Shown: positions 8,323 through 17,477 of the stretch, one piece after another
Numbering within the stretch: position 1 is the first letter of the stretch
Layout: the number at the start of each line of letters is the position of its first letter
Assembly (NCBI RefSeq): GCF_016650635.1
Contig: NZ_JAEKFI010000003.1
Location: 620,001-684,000 of the forward strand
DNA length: 64,000 bases
Reading direction: 5' to 3'
DNA from: Pseudomonas sp. TH43
GTDB lineage: Bacteria; Pseudomonadota; Gammaproteobacteria; Pseudomonadales; Pseudomonadaceae
Notes under the pieces: model-generated
The model's input: only the letters and a program-made list of their open reading frames with translations
Database searches by the model: none
What the model was told of the DNA's origin: nothing
Position numbers and translations under genes: made by a program

Positions 8323-9246
8323 ATGAAAGCGCCCCGCGTGACCCTTGATCAATGGCGAACATTGCAGGCCGTGGTCGACCACGGCGGATTCGCCCAGGCC
8401 GCCGAGGCCCTGCACCGTTCGCAATCGTCGGTGAGCTATACCGTCGCCCGCATGCAGGACCAGCTCGGCGTGCCGCTGCTGCGCATCGATGGGCGTAAAG
8501 CGGTGCTCACCGAAGCCGGCGGCGTGTTGCTGCGCCGCTCGCGGCAACTGGTGAAACAGGCCAGTCAACTGGAAGACCTCGCCCATCATATGGAGCAAGG
8601 CTGGGAGGCCGAGGTGCGGCTGGTGGTCGACGCGGCCTATCCGAGCGCGCGTATCGTGCGTGCGTTGACCGCGTTCATGCCGCAGAGCCGTGGCTGCCGG
8701 GTGCGACTACGTGAAGAAGTGCTGTCGGGTGTCGAAGAAGTGCTGCTTGAAGGCGTGGCCGATCTGGCAATCACGGGGCTGAGCATTCCCGGCTACCTCG
8801 GCGCAGAGTTGAGCGATGTCGAGTTTGTCGCCGTCGCCCACCCGGATCACGCCTTGCATCGGCTTAATCGTGAACTGAACTTTCAGGATCTGGAAACCCA
8901 GATGCAAGTGGTGATCCGCGACTCTGGTCGCCAACAACCACGCGACGTTGGCTGGCTCGGCGCCGAACAGCGCTGGACCGTCGGCAGCCTCGCCACCGCC
9001 GCCACGTTTGTCAGCAGTGGCCTGGGGTTCGCCTGGCTGCCACGACACATGATCGAACGCGAATTGAAAGAAGGCACGCTCAAGCTGCTACCGTTGGATC
9101 AGGGCGGCAGCCGCAACCCTAGCTTCTATCTGTATTCAAACAAGGACAAACCGCTGGGCCCGGCCACGCAAATCCTTATCGAGCTGCTGCGCACTTTCGA
9201 TACATTGCCTTTGGACGCGCCGTTTGCCGCCCCCGAACAAGCCTGA
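8323..9246 (+). CDS. LysR-family transcriptional regulator
   Basis: A 307-residue regulator with an N-terminal winged helix (residues about 5-64; helix ALHRSQSSVSYTVARMQ) and a LysR substrate-binding domain (about 90-290). A tandem ATG occurs at 8320; the second at 8323 has better spacing from GAGGAG. The gene matches PA3225 in context. It runs straight into the hydrolase gene (14 bases), then ppiA and the ABC exporter, so it may control that series. Inducer unknown. Confidence 0.93.
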   Translation: MKAPRVTLDQWRTLQAVVDHGGFAQAAEALHRSQSSVSYTVARMQDQLGVPLLRIDGRKAVLTEAGGVLLRRSRQLVKQASQLEDLAHHMEQGWEAEVRLVVDAAYPSARIVRALTAFMPQSRGCRVRLREEVLSGVEEVLLEGVADLAITGLSIPGYLGAELSDVEFVAVAHPDHALHRLNRELNFQDLETQMQVVIRDSGRQQPRDVGWLGAEQRWTVGSLATAATFVSSGLGFAWLPRHMIERELKEGTLKLLPLDQGGSRNPSFYLYSNKDKPLGPATQILIELLRTFDTLPLDAPFAAPEQA

Positions 9247-9260
9247 CACGGAGTTCACCG

Positions 9261-10064
9261 ATGGCCTATTTCGAACATGAAGGTTGCAACCTGCACTACG
9301 AGGAATATGGCCACGGTACGCCGTTGCTGCTGGTTCACGGGCTCGGCTCGAGCACGCTGGACTGGGAAATGCAGATCCCGGCGCTGGCCGCGCACTATCG
9401 GGTGATCGTCCCGGACATCCGTGGCCACGGTCGCTCGGACAAACCGCGTGAGCGTTACAGCATCGCGGGATTCAGCGCCGATATGCTGGCGCTGATCGAA
9501 CACCTGAAGCTTGGCCCGGTGCACTATGTCGGACTGTCGATGGGCGGCATGATCGGTTTCCAGCTCGGCGTCGATCAGCCGCAATGGCTCAAGAGTCTGA
9601 CCATCGTCAACAGCGCCCCCGAAGTCAAAGTGCGCAGCCGCGACGACTACTGGCAGTGGTTCAAACGCTGGAGCCTGATGCGCGTGCTCAGTCTGGCGAC
9701 CATCGGCAAAGCGCTGGGCAGCAAACTTTTTCCGAAACCGGAACAAGCCGATCTGCGGCAGAAGATGGCCGAACGCTGGGCAAAAAACGACAAACGTGCT
9801 TATCTCGCCAGCTTCGATGCGATTGTGGGTTGGGGGGTTCAGGAACGACTTTCCCGAGTGACCTGTCCAACCCTCATCGTCAGCGCCGACCGCGACTACA
9901 CACCGGTGGCACTGAAAGAAACCTATGTAAAACTGCTACCGAATGCGCGGCTGGTGGTGATCGCCGATTCGCGCCACGCCACCCCGCTCGATCAACCCGA
10001 ACGCTTCAATCAAACGCTGCTGGAGTTTCTTGCCGCAGCCGATATTCAATCTCAGGATCACTGA
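9261..10064 (+). CDS. Alpha/beta hydrolase
   Basis: A 267-residue cytoplasmic hydrolase. The oxyanion HG motif is in LLLVHGLGSS (25-34); the nucleophile elbow is GLSMGG (Ser near residue 95); the acid is in SADRDYT and the catalytic His in SRHATPLDQP. The pattern is that of esterase/3-oxoadipate enol-lactonase-like enzymes, but substrate cannot be read from sequence. The gap to ppiA is three bases, so they share a transcript. Matches PA3226 by position. Confidence 0.92.
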   Translation: MAYFEHEGCNLHYEEYGHGTPLLLVHGLGSSTLDWEMQIPALAAHYRVIVPDIRGHGRSDKPRERYSIAGFSADMLALIEHLKLGPVHYVGLSMGGMIGFQLGVDQPQWLKSLTIVNSAPEVKVRSRDDYWQWFKRWSLMRVLSLATIGKALGSKLFPKPEQADLRQKMAERWAKNDKRAYLASFDAIVGWGVQERLSRVTCPTLIVSADRDYTPVALKETYVKLLPNARLVVIADSRHATPLDQPERFNQTLLEFLAAADIQSQDH

Positions 10065-10067
10065 CCC

Positions 10068-10625
10068 ATGTTGAAAAAACTCGCCCTCGCCGCCGGTACC
10101 GTGCTGTTCGCCGCCAACCTGATGGCTGCCACGCCAGCCAAGGCACCGCATGTGCTGCTGGAGACCACCAACGGCCAGATCGAAATCGAACTGGATCCGG
10201 TCAAGGCGCCGATCAGTACCAAAAACTTTCTGGATTACGTGAACAGCGGCTTCTACAACAACACGATTTTCCACCGAGTGATCCCGGGCTTTATGGTCCA
10301 GGGCGGCGGTTTCACTCAACAGATGCAGCAAAAAGAAACCAAGGCTCCTATCAAGAACGAACACAAAAACGGTCTGGCCAACGTTCGTGGCACCTTGTCC
10401 ATGGCTCGCACTTCCGTACCTGATTCGGCGACCAGCCAGTTCTTCATCAACGTCAAGGACAACGACTTCCTCGACCAGGGCGATGGCTACGCAGTGTTCG
10501 GCAAAGTGGTCAAAGGCATGGACGTCGTCGACATCATCGTCAACTCGCCAACCACCACCAAACAAGGCATGCAAAACGTGCCTTCCGACCCTGTGTTCAT
10601 CAAGTCGGCCAAAGTCATCGACTAA
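10068..10625 (+). CDS. ppiA: Periplasmic peptidyl-prolyl cis-trans isomerase (cyclophilin)
   Basis: A 185-residue cyclophilin with a signal peptide (cleavage after LMA-A about residue 20). The catalytic region [13 protein letters not shown] and the substrate pocket [18 protein letters not shown] are intact. It accelerates proline isomerisation in exported proteins. Tightly linked to the hydrolase upstream (three bases) and followed by an 11-bp hairpin before the ABC exporter. Corresponds to PA3227. Confidence 0.95.
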   Translation: MLKKLALAAGTVLFAANLMAATPAKAPHVLLETTNGQIEIELDPVKAPISTKNFLDYVNSGFYNNTIFHRVIPGFMVQGGGFTQQMQQKETKAPIKNEHKNGLANVRGTLSMARTSVPDSATSQFFINVKDNDFLDQGDGYAVFGKVVKGMDVVDIIVNSPTTTKQGMQNVPSDPVFIKSAKVID

Positions 10626-10642
10626 GCTTTACAGGGCGTATC

Positions 10643-10672
10643 GAGCGGCGTGAACTCAACCTCACGCCGCTC
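10643..10672. terminator. Hairpin between ppiA and the ABC exporter (no T-tract)
   Basis: GAGCGGCGTGA opposite TCACGCCGCTC, a perfect 11-bp stem with an 8-base loop. There is no run of T, so it is more likely a processing or stability element than a true intrinsic terminator. Confidence 0.45.
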
Positions 10673-10693
10673 ACACCGATAAAAGGAGAGCCC

Positions 10694-10714
10694 GTGCTCC
10701 GGGCGGTTATCTGA
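10694..10714 (+). CDS. Putative six-codon leader peptide (MLRAVI)
   Basis: AAAAGGAG is placed seven or so bases before a GTG that opens a six-codon frame ending in TGA at 10712-10714. That TGA overlaps the ATG of the ABC exporter as TGATG. The exporter ATG has no good ribosome site of its own, while this one does. The arrangement suggests translational coupling through a tiny leader. It could also be chance; nothing is known of the peptide. Confidence 0.4.
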   Translation: MLRAVI

Positions 10715-12546
10715 TGCTCTATCGCCGTTTCGAACAACTTATCGACATCTTCCGTGACGCCCCCACCGCTTCCCCGCCGGATCGTGTCTGGCCCTTCTAT
10801 ACCTATTACCTGAAGCAGGTCTGGCCGAGCTTTGCCGCCCTGCTGGTCGTCGGCTTGTTCGCCGCGCTGATCGAAGTGGCGCTGTTCAGTTACCTGAGCC
10901 GCATCATCGACCTGGCGCAAGGCACGCCGAACCCGAATTTTTTCAGAGACCATGCCCTCGAACTGACGTGGATGGTGGTGGTTGCCCTCGTACTGCGCCC
11001 GATCTTCTTCGGCCTGCACGACCTGCTGGTGCATCAGACCCTGAGCCCCGGCATGACCAGCATGATCCGCTGGCAGAACCACAGCTATGTGCTCAAGCAG
11101 AGCCTTAACTTCTTCCAGAACGACTTCGCCGGGCGCATCGCCCAACGCATCATGCAGACCGGCAACTCGCTGCGCGATTCGGCAGTGCAAGCGGTCGATG
11201 CGCTATGGCACGTGGTGATCTACGCGATCAGTGCGCTGGTGTTGTTCGCCGAGGCCGACTGGCGTCTGATGATCCCGCTGCTGGTGTGGATCGCCGCTTA
11301 CATCGGCGCGCTCTACTACTTCGTGCCTCGGGTGAAAGAACGTTCGGTAGAAGCTTCCGACGCCCGCTCGAAGCTGATGGGACGGATCGTTGACGGTTAC
11401 ACCAACATCGCCACGCTGAAGCTGTTCGCCCACACCAATTTCGAACAGCACTACGCCAGGGAAGCCATCGAAGAACAGACCGTCAAAGCGCAAATGGCCG
11501 GTCGCGTAGTCACCAGCATGGACGTGGCGATCACCACCATGAACGGCCTGCTGATCGTCGGCACTACCGCTCTGGCGCTGTGGCTGTGGACGCAGTCGCT
11601 GATCACCGTCGGCGCGATTGCCCTGGCGACGGGGCTGGTGATCCGCATCGTCAACATGTCTGGCTGGATCATGTGGGTGGTTACCGGCATTTTCGAAAAC
11701 ATCGGCATGGTTCAGGACGGTTTGCAGACCATTTCGCAACCGGTCAGCGTCACCGATCGCGAGCAGGCCAAACCGCTCGCCGTGGCGAGTGGCGAAGTGC
11801 GTTTCGAGCACGTGGATTTTCACTACGGCAAGAAGAAAGGCATCATCGGCGACCTCAACCTGACTATCAAACCGGGTGAAAAAATCGGCCTGATCGGACC
11901 GTCCGGCGCCGGTAAATCGACCTTGGTCAACCTCTTGCTGCGCCTCTACGACGTCGAGGGCGGACGTATCCTGATCGACGGCCAGAACATCGCCGACGTC
12001 GGCCAGGAAAGCCTGCGAGCACGGATCGGCATGATCACTCAGGACACCTCGTTGCTGCACCGTTCGATCCGCGACAATTTGTTGTACGGCAAACCGGATG
12101 CCACCGATGCCGAGTTGTGGGACGCGGTGCACAAGGCGCGCGCCGATGAGTTCATTCCGTTGCTGTCGGATGCGGAAGGCCGCACCGGCTTCGACGCGCA
12201 CGTCGGTGAGCGCGGGGTGAAGCTGTCCGGTGGTCAACGTCAACGCATCGCCATCGCACGGGTGCTGCTCAAGGATGCTCCGATCCTGATCATGGATGAG
12301 GCGACCTCGGCACTCGACTCGGAAGTCGAGGCGGCGATTCAGGAAAGCCTGGAAACCCTGATGCAGGGCAAAACCGTGATCGCGATTGCGCACCGGCTCT
12401 CGACCATCGCCCGCATGGATCGGCTGGTGGTGCTGGAGAACGGCAAGATTGCCGAGAGCGGCACCCACGCCGAACTGCTGGCGCATCGCGGGTTGTATGC
12501 GCGGTTGTGGGCGCACCAGACCGGAGGGTTTGTCGGGATCGACTGA
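10714..12546 (+). CDS. ABC exporter, fused permease and ATPase
   Basis: A 610-residue half-transporter of the MsbA/multidrug type, expected to work as a homodimer in the inner membrane. Six transmembrane segments lie in residues about 40-320. The nucleotide-binding domain has Walker A GPSGAGKST (about 395-403), signature LSGGQRQR (about 504), Walker B ILIMDEATSALD (about 524) and the AHRLST switch. Start at 10714 gives the family N-terminus; its ATG overlaps the stop of a short leader. Matches PA3228. Substrate unknown. Confidence 0.93.
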   Translation: MLYRRFEQLIDIFRDAPTASPPDRVWPFYTYYLKQVWPSFAALLVVGLFAALIEVALFSYLSRIIDLAQGTPNPNFFRDHALELTWMVVVALVLRPIFFGLHDLLVHQTLSPGMTSMIRWQNHSYVLKQSLNFFQNDFAGRIAQRIMQTGNSLRDSAVQAVDALWHVVIYAISALVLFAEADWRLMIPLLVWIAAYIGALYYFVPRVKERSVEASDARSKLMGRIVDGYTNIATLKLFAHTNFEQHYAREAIEEQTVKAQMAGRVVTSMDVAITTMNGLLIVGTTALALWLWTQSLITVGAIALATGLVIRIVNMSGWIMWVVTGIFENIGMVQDGLQTISQPVSVTDREQAKPLAVASGEVRFEHVDFHYGKKKGIIGDLNLTIKPGEKIGLIGPSGAGKSTLVNLLLRLYDVEGGRILIDGQNIADVGQESLRARIGMITQDTSLLHRSIRDNLLYGKPDATDAELWDAVHKARADEFIPLLSDAEGRTGFDAHVGERGVKLSGGQRQRIAIARVLLKDAPILIMDEATSALDSEVEAAIQESLETLMQGKTVIAIAHRLSTIARMDRLVVLENGKIAESGTHAELLAHRGLYARLWAHQTGGFVGID

Positions 12547-12559
12547 TCCAAAACCATAA

Positions 12560-12638
12560 GATCAAAAGATCGCAGCCTGCGGCAGCTCCTACATTGGAAT
12601 GCGTTCCCCTGTAGCAACTGCCGCAGGCTGCGATCTTT
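12560..12638. repeat. REP pair
   Basis: GATCGCAGCCTGCGGCAGC and an inverted, slightly decayed copy (GTAGCAACTGCCGCAGG) after the ABC exporter stop. Confidence 0.85.
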
Positions 12639-12773
12639 GCTTTTTGTAGCCGCTGGAAATCCGTTAAAACCCTGCTGTACTCAGCCAAGGCTTCGGAACG
12701 GAGCCTGTCGTAAGTCTGCAAGGACGCACAACCCGATGCAGTCTCGATAGCAGCGCTATCAAGGACTCTTCTC

Positions 12774-13466
12774 ATGTCTCTGTTCAAACGTTCAGTCACG
12801 GAGTTGCTGGGTACGTTCTGGTTGGTACTGGGTGGGTGTGGCAGTGCGGTGATCGCCGCGTCGTCGCCACTGGGAATCGGCGTGCTGGGGGTGGCCCTGG
12901 CCTTTGGTTTGACGGTGTTGACCATGGCGTTCGCCATTGGTCACATCAGCGGATGTCATCTCAACCCGGCCGTGTCGGTCGGTCTGTTTGTCGGAGGTCG
13001 GTTTCCGGCCAGAGAACTGCCTGCCTACATCATCGCCCAAGTGCTGGGCGCGATTCTGGCCGCAGCGCTGCTTTACTACATCGCCAGCGGCAGGGAGGGT
13101 TTTGACATCGCCGCCGGCCTCGCCTCCAACGGTTATGGCGAGCACTCGCCGGGCAAGTATTCGATGGCGGCCGGGTTTGTCACGGAACTGGTGATGACCG
13201 GGATGTTCGTGATCATCATCCTTGGCGCCACCGACAAACGAGCGCCTCCGGGGCTGGCACCGATTGCCATCGGCCTGGGCCTGACCCTGATCCACCTGAT
13301 CTCCATTCCCGTCACCAACACCTCGGTCAACCCGGCGCGCAGCACCGGGCCGGCGCTGATGGTCGGCGGCTGGGCGATCGCGCAGTTGTGGATGTTCTGG
13401 GTCGCGCCGCTGCTGGGCGCGGTGGTGGGCGGCGGGATCTACCGCTGGTTGGGCAAAGAAGAGTAA
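12774..13466 (+). CDS. aqpZ: Aquaporin Z
   Basis: A 230-residue water channel with six membrane helices and two re-entrant loops. Both NPA boxes are present (HLNPAVSVG about residues 64-66 and SVNPARSTG about 185-187). The selectivity-filter Arg follows the second NPA, and the narrow-pore pattern [14 protein letters not shown] is that of AqpZ, not glycerol facilitators. Stands alone between REP elements; the 130 bases upstream contain no obvious palindromic operator. Confidence 0.96.
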   Translation: MSLFKRSVTELLGTFWLVLGGCGSAVIAASSPLGIGVLGVALAFGLTVLTMAFAIGHISGCHLNPAVSVGLFVGGRFPARELPAYIIAQVLGAILAAALLYYIASGREGFDIAAGLASNGYGEHSPGKYSMAAGFVTELVMTGMFVIIILGATDKRAPPGLAPIAIGLGLTLIHLISIPVTNTSVNPARSTGPALMVGGWAIAQLWMFWVAPLLGAVVGGGIYRWLGKEE

Positions 13467-13483
13467 CCAAGGCAAACACTTAA

Positions 13484-13581
13484 CCCTGTAGGAGTCGAGC
13501 TTGCTCGCGAAAGCGTCGCGTCAGTCGATACTTGCGCGACTGACCCACCGCTTTCGCGAGCAAGCTCGGCTCCTGCAAGGG
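13484..13581. repeat. REP pair between convergent genes
   Basis: GTAGGAGTCGAGCTTGCTCG and inverted GCGAGCAAGCTCGGCTCCTG separated by about 55 bases; ends two bases before the stop codon of the GNAT-like gene. Confidence 0.88.
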
Positions 13582-13583
13582 AT

Positions 13584-14708
13584 CTAGGTTTGGCGGTAGG
13601 GCAAGGCGGTTTTCGCTTCTTCGGCATAGGCGAGGATGCCGGCGCGTTCCTGTTGCAGGAAATCCTTCACTGCTGCTTTCAAACCCGGATGCCGCAGGTA
13701 GTGCCAGGAATGGGTGATCACCGGTTCGAAACCGCGAATCAGTTTGTGCTCGCCTTGAGCACCGGCATCGAAACGCTGGTAACCCTGCGCTATCGCGTAG
13801 TCCATGCCCTGGTAAAAACACGTCTCGAAATGCAGCCGGTCAAACTCCGCCAGACACCCCCAATATCGCCCGTAGAAACTGTCCCCACCGACCAGACTGA
13901 ACGCCATCGCCACCGGCCGTGATCCCTGTTTCGCCAGCACCACGCGAATCGATTCAGGCATACGTTCAGCCAGCAAACTGAAAAACTCCCGCGTCAAATA
14001 AGGCGTTTGCCGACGCACCGCATAGGTATTGGCGTAACAGGCATAGACAAAATCCCACTGCGCTTCGTCCAGTTCGCGCCCTGGCAGCCATTCAAACTCG
14101 AAGCCCTGCGCCGCCACTTGCTCGCGTTCCTTGCGCATCTGTTTGCGCTTGCGCGAACTGAGCACATCAAGGAAATCCTGAAAGTCGCGGTAACCGCGAT
14201 TCTGCCAGTGATACTGACAGCCGATGCGCTGTAACCAATCCGATTGCTCGGCCATCGCGGCATCGGTGAACGGGTCGGTGAAATTGATGTGCGCGCTGGA
14301 GAGCCCTTCGATTTCGAGATACCCCGGCAAGCTCTTCAGCAGCTCGAAACCGTCCTCAACGTTCGCAGCCAACAGCCTCGGCCCGCTGACCGGGCTGAAG
14401 GGTACGGCGGTCAACAGTTTGGGGTAGTAATCAATCCCGGCGCGGGCACAGGCATCGGCCCAGCCATGATCAAACACGTATTCGCCGTAGGAATGCCACT
14501 TGCGGTAGCAGGGCAACGCGGCTATCAGCCGGTCGTCTTCCATGTGCAGCAAGTGCTCCGGTTGCCAACCGGTGTGGGGGCCGACGCTGCCGCTGTCTTC
14601 CAATGCACTGAGAAAGGCATGGCGTAGAAACGGCTGATTCTCCGGCACCAGTGCGTTCCAGGTAGCCGGGGCGATTTCTGACAGGTTTTGCAGGCGTTGC
14701 AACGGCAT
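13584..14708 (-). CDS. GNAT-like acyltransferase, DUF482 family (FemAB-like)
   Basis: A 374-residue protein of the DUF482 / 'peptidogalycan biosynthesis' family, a double-GNAT fold like FemAB. Recognisable elements are the FLRHAFLSALEDSGSVG opening, SSRKRKQMRKERE and the C-terminal RFDAGAQGEHKLIRGFEP motif characteristic of the family. The start at 14708 follows GGAG at normal distance; the longer reading adds an unrelated 24 residues. Role is not established; envelope or peptide modification has been suggested from the fold. No operon partners. Confidence 0.9.
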   Translation of the reverse strand: MPLQRLQNLSEIAPATWNALVPENQPFLRHAFLSALEDSGSVGPHTGWQPEHLLHMEDDRLIAALPCYRKWHSYGEYVFDHGWADACARAGIDYYPKLLTAVPFSPVSGPRLLAANVEDGFELLKSLPGYLEIEGLSSAHINFTDPFTDAAMAEQSDWLQRIGCQYHWQNRGYRDFQDFLDVLSSRKRKQMRKEREQVAAQGFEFEWLPGRELDEAQWDFVYACYANTYAVRRQTPYLTREFFSLLAERMPESIRVVLAKQGSRPVAMAFSLVGGDSFYGRYWGCLAEFDRLHFETCFYQGMDYAIAQGYQRFDAGAQGEHKLIRGFEPVITHSWHYLRHPGLKAAVKDFLQQERAGILAYAEEAKTALPYRQT

Positions 14709-14991
14709 CAACTGGCTCTCCACATCTGGGTTTCGGCGCCCGGCGAGTATCGCCGATTGCGCTGCTTCGCACACCCGCAATCGGCCGACAGCGCTCTAGA
14801 TCAATCGTTCAAGGCCAGACCGCAACGTCATCAACCTGCCATCACTGTGCCACTGCTCTGTCATAAACCATCGCGATACTGGCGCCTGTTTTTAGAGCGC
14901 CGGGTTCTACCCGGACACTGTTTTCCGACGTCCAAATCGTCGGTTGTGCCCAGGATGGTTCAGCCATCCTCTCTCATCTTCGGAGATTGCT

Positions 14992-16314
14992 ATGCGTCTT
15001 GCTTCCACGAAAACTGCGGCGGCCCTGTGCGGTGGCCTGTTGCTGGCCATGAGTGTTCCGGCCAGTGCCGCAGTCGACGCCAAACTGCTCGACATGCTCA
15101 AGGCCAACGGTTCGATTTCCCAAGCGCAGTACGTAGAACTGCAAACTGAACTGGCCAAGGATCAGAAGGCTCAGCAAATCGCGCAGCAGGCGCAGCAAGA
15201 GACCAATGAACAAGTCGCGGCTGTCGCGAAGAAGACCAACGAACAAAGCGCTTTCGACCAGAAACTGGCGTGGGCCGCCAAGACTCAGTTCAAGGGCGAT
15301 GTGCGTATCCGTCAGGAGACCGTCAAGATCGACGGCGAGTCCAACAATGGCGGCCGCGACAAGGATCGCCAACGCATCCGTGCCCGTCTGGGTGCCTACA
15401 GCGAGATCAACCCGCAAGTCGACACCGGCATCCGTATCGCCACCGGCGGCGGCGATGACGCTCGCTCGACCAACCAGGACATGGACAACTACTTCGACAA
15501 GAAGCAGATCTGGCTCGACCTCGGTTACATCGACTACCACCCGGACGCGATCAAGAACCTGCACGTGATCGGCGGCAAGATGATGCAACCGTGGGTGAGC
15601 ATGGGCGACGTGATCTGGGATAGCGACATCAACCCGGAAGGTCTGGCCGTTACCTACAAATACCCATTGGGCAGCAGCGCCGAACTGTTCGGCAGCCTGG
15701 GCAACTACACCCTCAAGGACAACGTCGACGGCGAAGGCGTGCAATTCCGTCACGACTTGCGTCTGACCGCTGGCCAGTTGGGTAGCCGCCTGGCGCTTAC
15801 CGACAACCTGAAACTGACCCTGGGCGGCAGCGTCTACGCCTACCAGAACGACGAAGACAGCCGCTGCACCGGCACTTCCACCCCGTGCGCGCTGGCGGTC
15901 AACGGCAACTCCGCCAACAACCAATTCCGTCTGTATGAGGGTTTCAGCCAGATCGACATCGGCGGCCTGCCAATGCCACTGTCGTTCTACGGTCAGTACG
16001 TGAAGAACAACGATGCCGTCACCGATCAGGACACGGCGTGGTTGCTCGGTGCCAAGTCGAAAGTTTTCGGCTTCAACCTCGATTACAACTATCGTGACGT
16101 GCAGCGCAACGCTGTGGTCGGCGCGTTCACTGACTCCGACTTCGCCAACGGCACCACGGGTTCGCGTGGTCACAAGTTCAAGGTCGGTTACGACATCGAC
16201 AAGAACTTCGCCCTCGGCGCCACGTACTTCCTGACCAAGGCCGACTTCGCCAGCCGAACCCAGCGTGACGCAGACACCAACACCCTGCAGCTGGACGCGG
16301 AAGCCAAGTTCTAA
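14992..16314 (+). CDS. Putative outer-membrane porin
   Basis: A 440-residue exported protein with signal peptide cut about residue 26 (VPASA-AVDAK). A coiled-coil-like segment (residues about 45-85, rich in Gln/Glu/Ala) precedes a beta-barrel region made of alternating strands and Asp/Asn/Gly-rich loops, ending in F, the outer-membrane assembly signal. This matches the 'putative porin' family common in Pseudomonas. The ATG at 14992 follows CGGAG. Substrate unknown. Single gene; convergent with the anti-sigma gene. Confidence 0.9.
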   Translation: MRLASTKTAAALCGGLLLAMSVPASAAVDAKLLDMLKANGSISQAQYVELQTELAKDQKAQQIAQQAQQETNEQVAAVAKKTNEQSAFDQKLAWAAKTQFKGDVRIRQETVKIDGESNNGGRDKDRQRIRARLGAYSEINPQVDTGIRIATGGGDDARSTNQDMDNYFDKKQIWLDLGYIDYHPDAIKNLHVIGGKMMQPWVSMGDVIWDSDINPEGLAVTYKYPLGSSAELFGSLGNYTLKDNVDGEGVQFRHDLRLTAGQLGSRLALTDNLKLTLGGSVYAYQNDEDSRCTGTSTPCALAVNGNSANNQFRLYEGFSQIDIGGLPMPLSFYGQYVKNNDAVTDQDTAWLLGAKSKVFGFNLDYNYRDVQRNAVVGAFTDSDFANGTTGSRGHKFKVGYDIDKNFALGATYFLTKADFASRTQRDADTNTLQLDAEAKF

Positions 16315-16410
16315 AAAAGCAGTTGCTCTTCTTTAGTCTGGTTCGGGCGGGACGATCCCCATCATCCGTTCGTTTCACCCGCGCCAGGCTATTTTTGCAG
16401 GATGCAAAAA

Positions 16411-16496
16411 CCCCTGTAAGAGCTGCCGAAGGCTGCGATCTTTTGATCTGAACAAACAAGATCAAAAGATCGCAGCCTTCGCAGTTCCTACAGGGG
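16411..16496. repeat. REP pair overlapping the anti-sigma stop codon
   Basis: GTAAGAGCTGCCGAAGG and its inverted copy around AAGATCAAAAGATC. The right arm supplies the stop codon TAG (16488-16490) and the last codons of the zf-HC2 gene. Confidence 0.88.
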
Positions 16497-16727
16497 CTTG
16501 TCTTTACGGCGCTGTTCGGCCAGTCGTTCAGCCAGCGCATCGACATCTTCTACAGGCTCATGCGGCATGGCCTTCAAGGTGGCTTGCATCAAGCGCATCT
16601 GACGAATGAAGCGCCTGCAGTTGGGGCAAAACATCAGGTGATGACGCACCATCAGCTTCTCGCGGAAGTTCAACTGGCCATCGAGATAATCACTGGAGCG
16701 CGCTACTTGTTCCTTACAGGTCAACAT
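16488..16727 (-). CDS. Zinc-finger (zf-HC2) anti-sigma factor
   Basis: A 79-residue soluble protein with the zinc-binding anti-sigma pattern: Cys4 near the N-terminus, then HHLMFCPNC (His-x3-Cys-x2-Cys, about residues 29-37). It lacks a membrane segment, so it is a cytoplasmic ZAS-type inhibitor. It overlaps the upstream sigma gene by seven bases (ATGTTGA), the usual arrangement for a sigma/anti-sigma pair. The final Pro-Leu-stop is encoded by a REP element, so the C-terminus may differ from orthologues. Matches PA3284 by place. Confidence 0.85.
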   Translation of the reverse strand: MLTCKEQVARSSDYLDGQLNFREKLMVRHHLMFCPNCRRFIRQMRLMQATLKAMPHEPVEDVDALAERLAEQRRKDKPL

Positions 16728-17332
16728 TCCCCGGTCTCCTCAAAATGCTCCACGGTCGCGAAGACTTTCAGCCGCGCACGATGCAGCAGCACTCGGACAT
16801 TGGAGAGCGAGATCTCCAGAAGATTACAGATCTCTTCCAGTTCAAGACCCTGACGTTCGCGCAGCAACAAAACACTGCTTTGCAGTTCCGACAGGCTCAG
16901 CAGCGTGCGCTCCAGGCACTCGCGCAACTCGCTTTCGGTCAACAGCGCCTCCGGGGTGTCCTGATGCCAGGCGAAAGGCGCCACCAGCCAATGGCCATCA
17001 CCAGGAGAAAAACGGTCATCATCAATAGTGCCGTGGGGCGACGGCAGGTCATCCATCAGCACTTCGCGGCGATTGAGCTTGTAGCGACTCTTGGCCGAGT
17101 TGGCGGTGATGGTCAGTAACCAGGTCTTGAGACTGGAACGGCCCTCGAAGCTGCCAATATGGCGTACCACCGACAGCCAGGCGTCCTGCACCACTTCCTC
17201 GACATGACGCTGGCCGACGATCGCATACGCGACGGCGCGCATCGCGCTTTGATAGGTCGTGACCAGTTCCTTGAAAGCCTGCTGCTCGCCTGCCAGCAAA
17301 CGCACGAGCAGTTGGGTGTCGTCAGCCGCCAT
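16721..17332 (-). CDS. ECF-type RNA polymerase sigma factor
   Basis: A 203-residue sigma-70 family protein with region 2 (residues about 15-85, HVEEVVQDAWLSVVRHIGSFEGRSSLKTWL) and region 4 (about 130-190, LSELQSSVLLLRERQGLELEEIC...LSNVRVLLHRAR). Region 3 is replaced by an acidic linker, as in ECF factors. Co-translated with the zinc-finger inhibitor downstream. Position next to the FabH-type gene matches the ECF factor PA3285. Regulon not visible here. Confidence 0.93.
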   Translation of the reverse strand: MAADDTQLLVRLLAGEQQAFKELVTTYQSAMRAVAYAIVGQRHVEEVVQDAWLSVVRHIGSFEGRSSLKTWLLTITANSAKSRYKLNRREVLMDDLPSPHGTIDDDRFSPGDGHWLVAPFAWHQDTPEALLTESELRECLERTLLSLSELQSSVLLLRERQGLELEEICNLLEISLSNVRVLLHRARLKVFATVEHFEETGEC

Positions 17333-17370
17333 CGATCAATCTCCTTGTTGCGACGTCGAAAATGATAACG

Positions 17371-17399
17371 GCAGGACTCGCTAAAAGCGTCTCCTGCCG
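17371..17399. other. Hairpin between fabH-type gene and ECF sigma gene
   Basis: GGCAGGA...TCCTGCC arms with an inner GCT/AGC stem. No T-tract follows on the minus strand, so a weak terminator or a leader structure in the sigma mRNA. Confidence 0.35.
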
Positions 17400-17477
17400 C
17401 AATTTCCGAAAGCTACAGCGTTCCGACGGTTTCGGATGTAGGAAAAATCAGCGCGATAGAGGAAATTAAACCGCTTT

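Noticed and set aside
17400-17450. GAAACCGTCGG as an ECF autoregulatory promoter before the sigma gene
   Set aside because: The spacing to any acceptable -10 element is about 12 instead of 16 bases.
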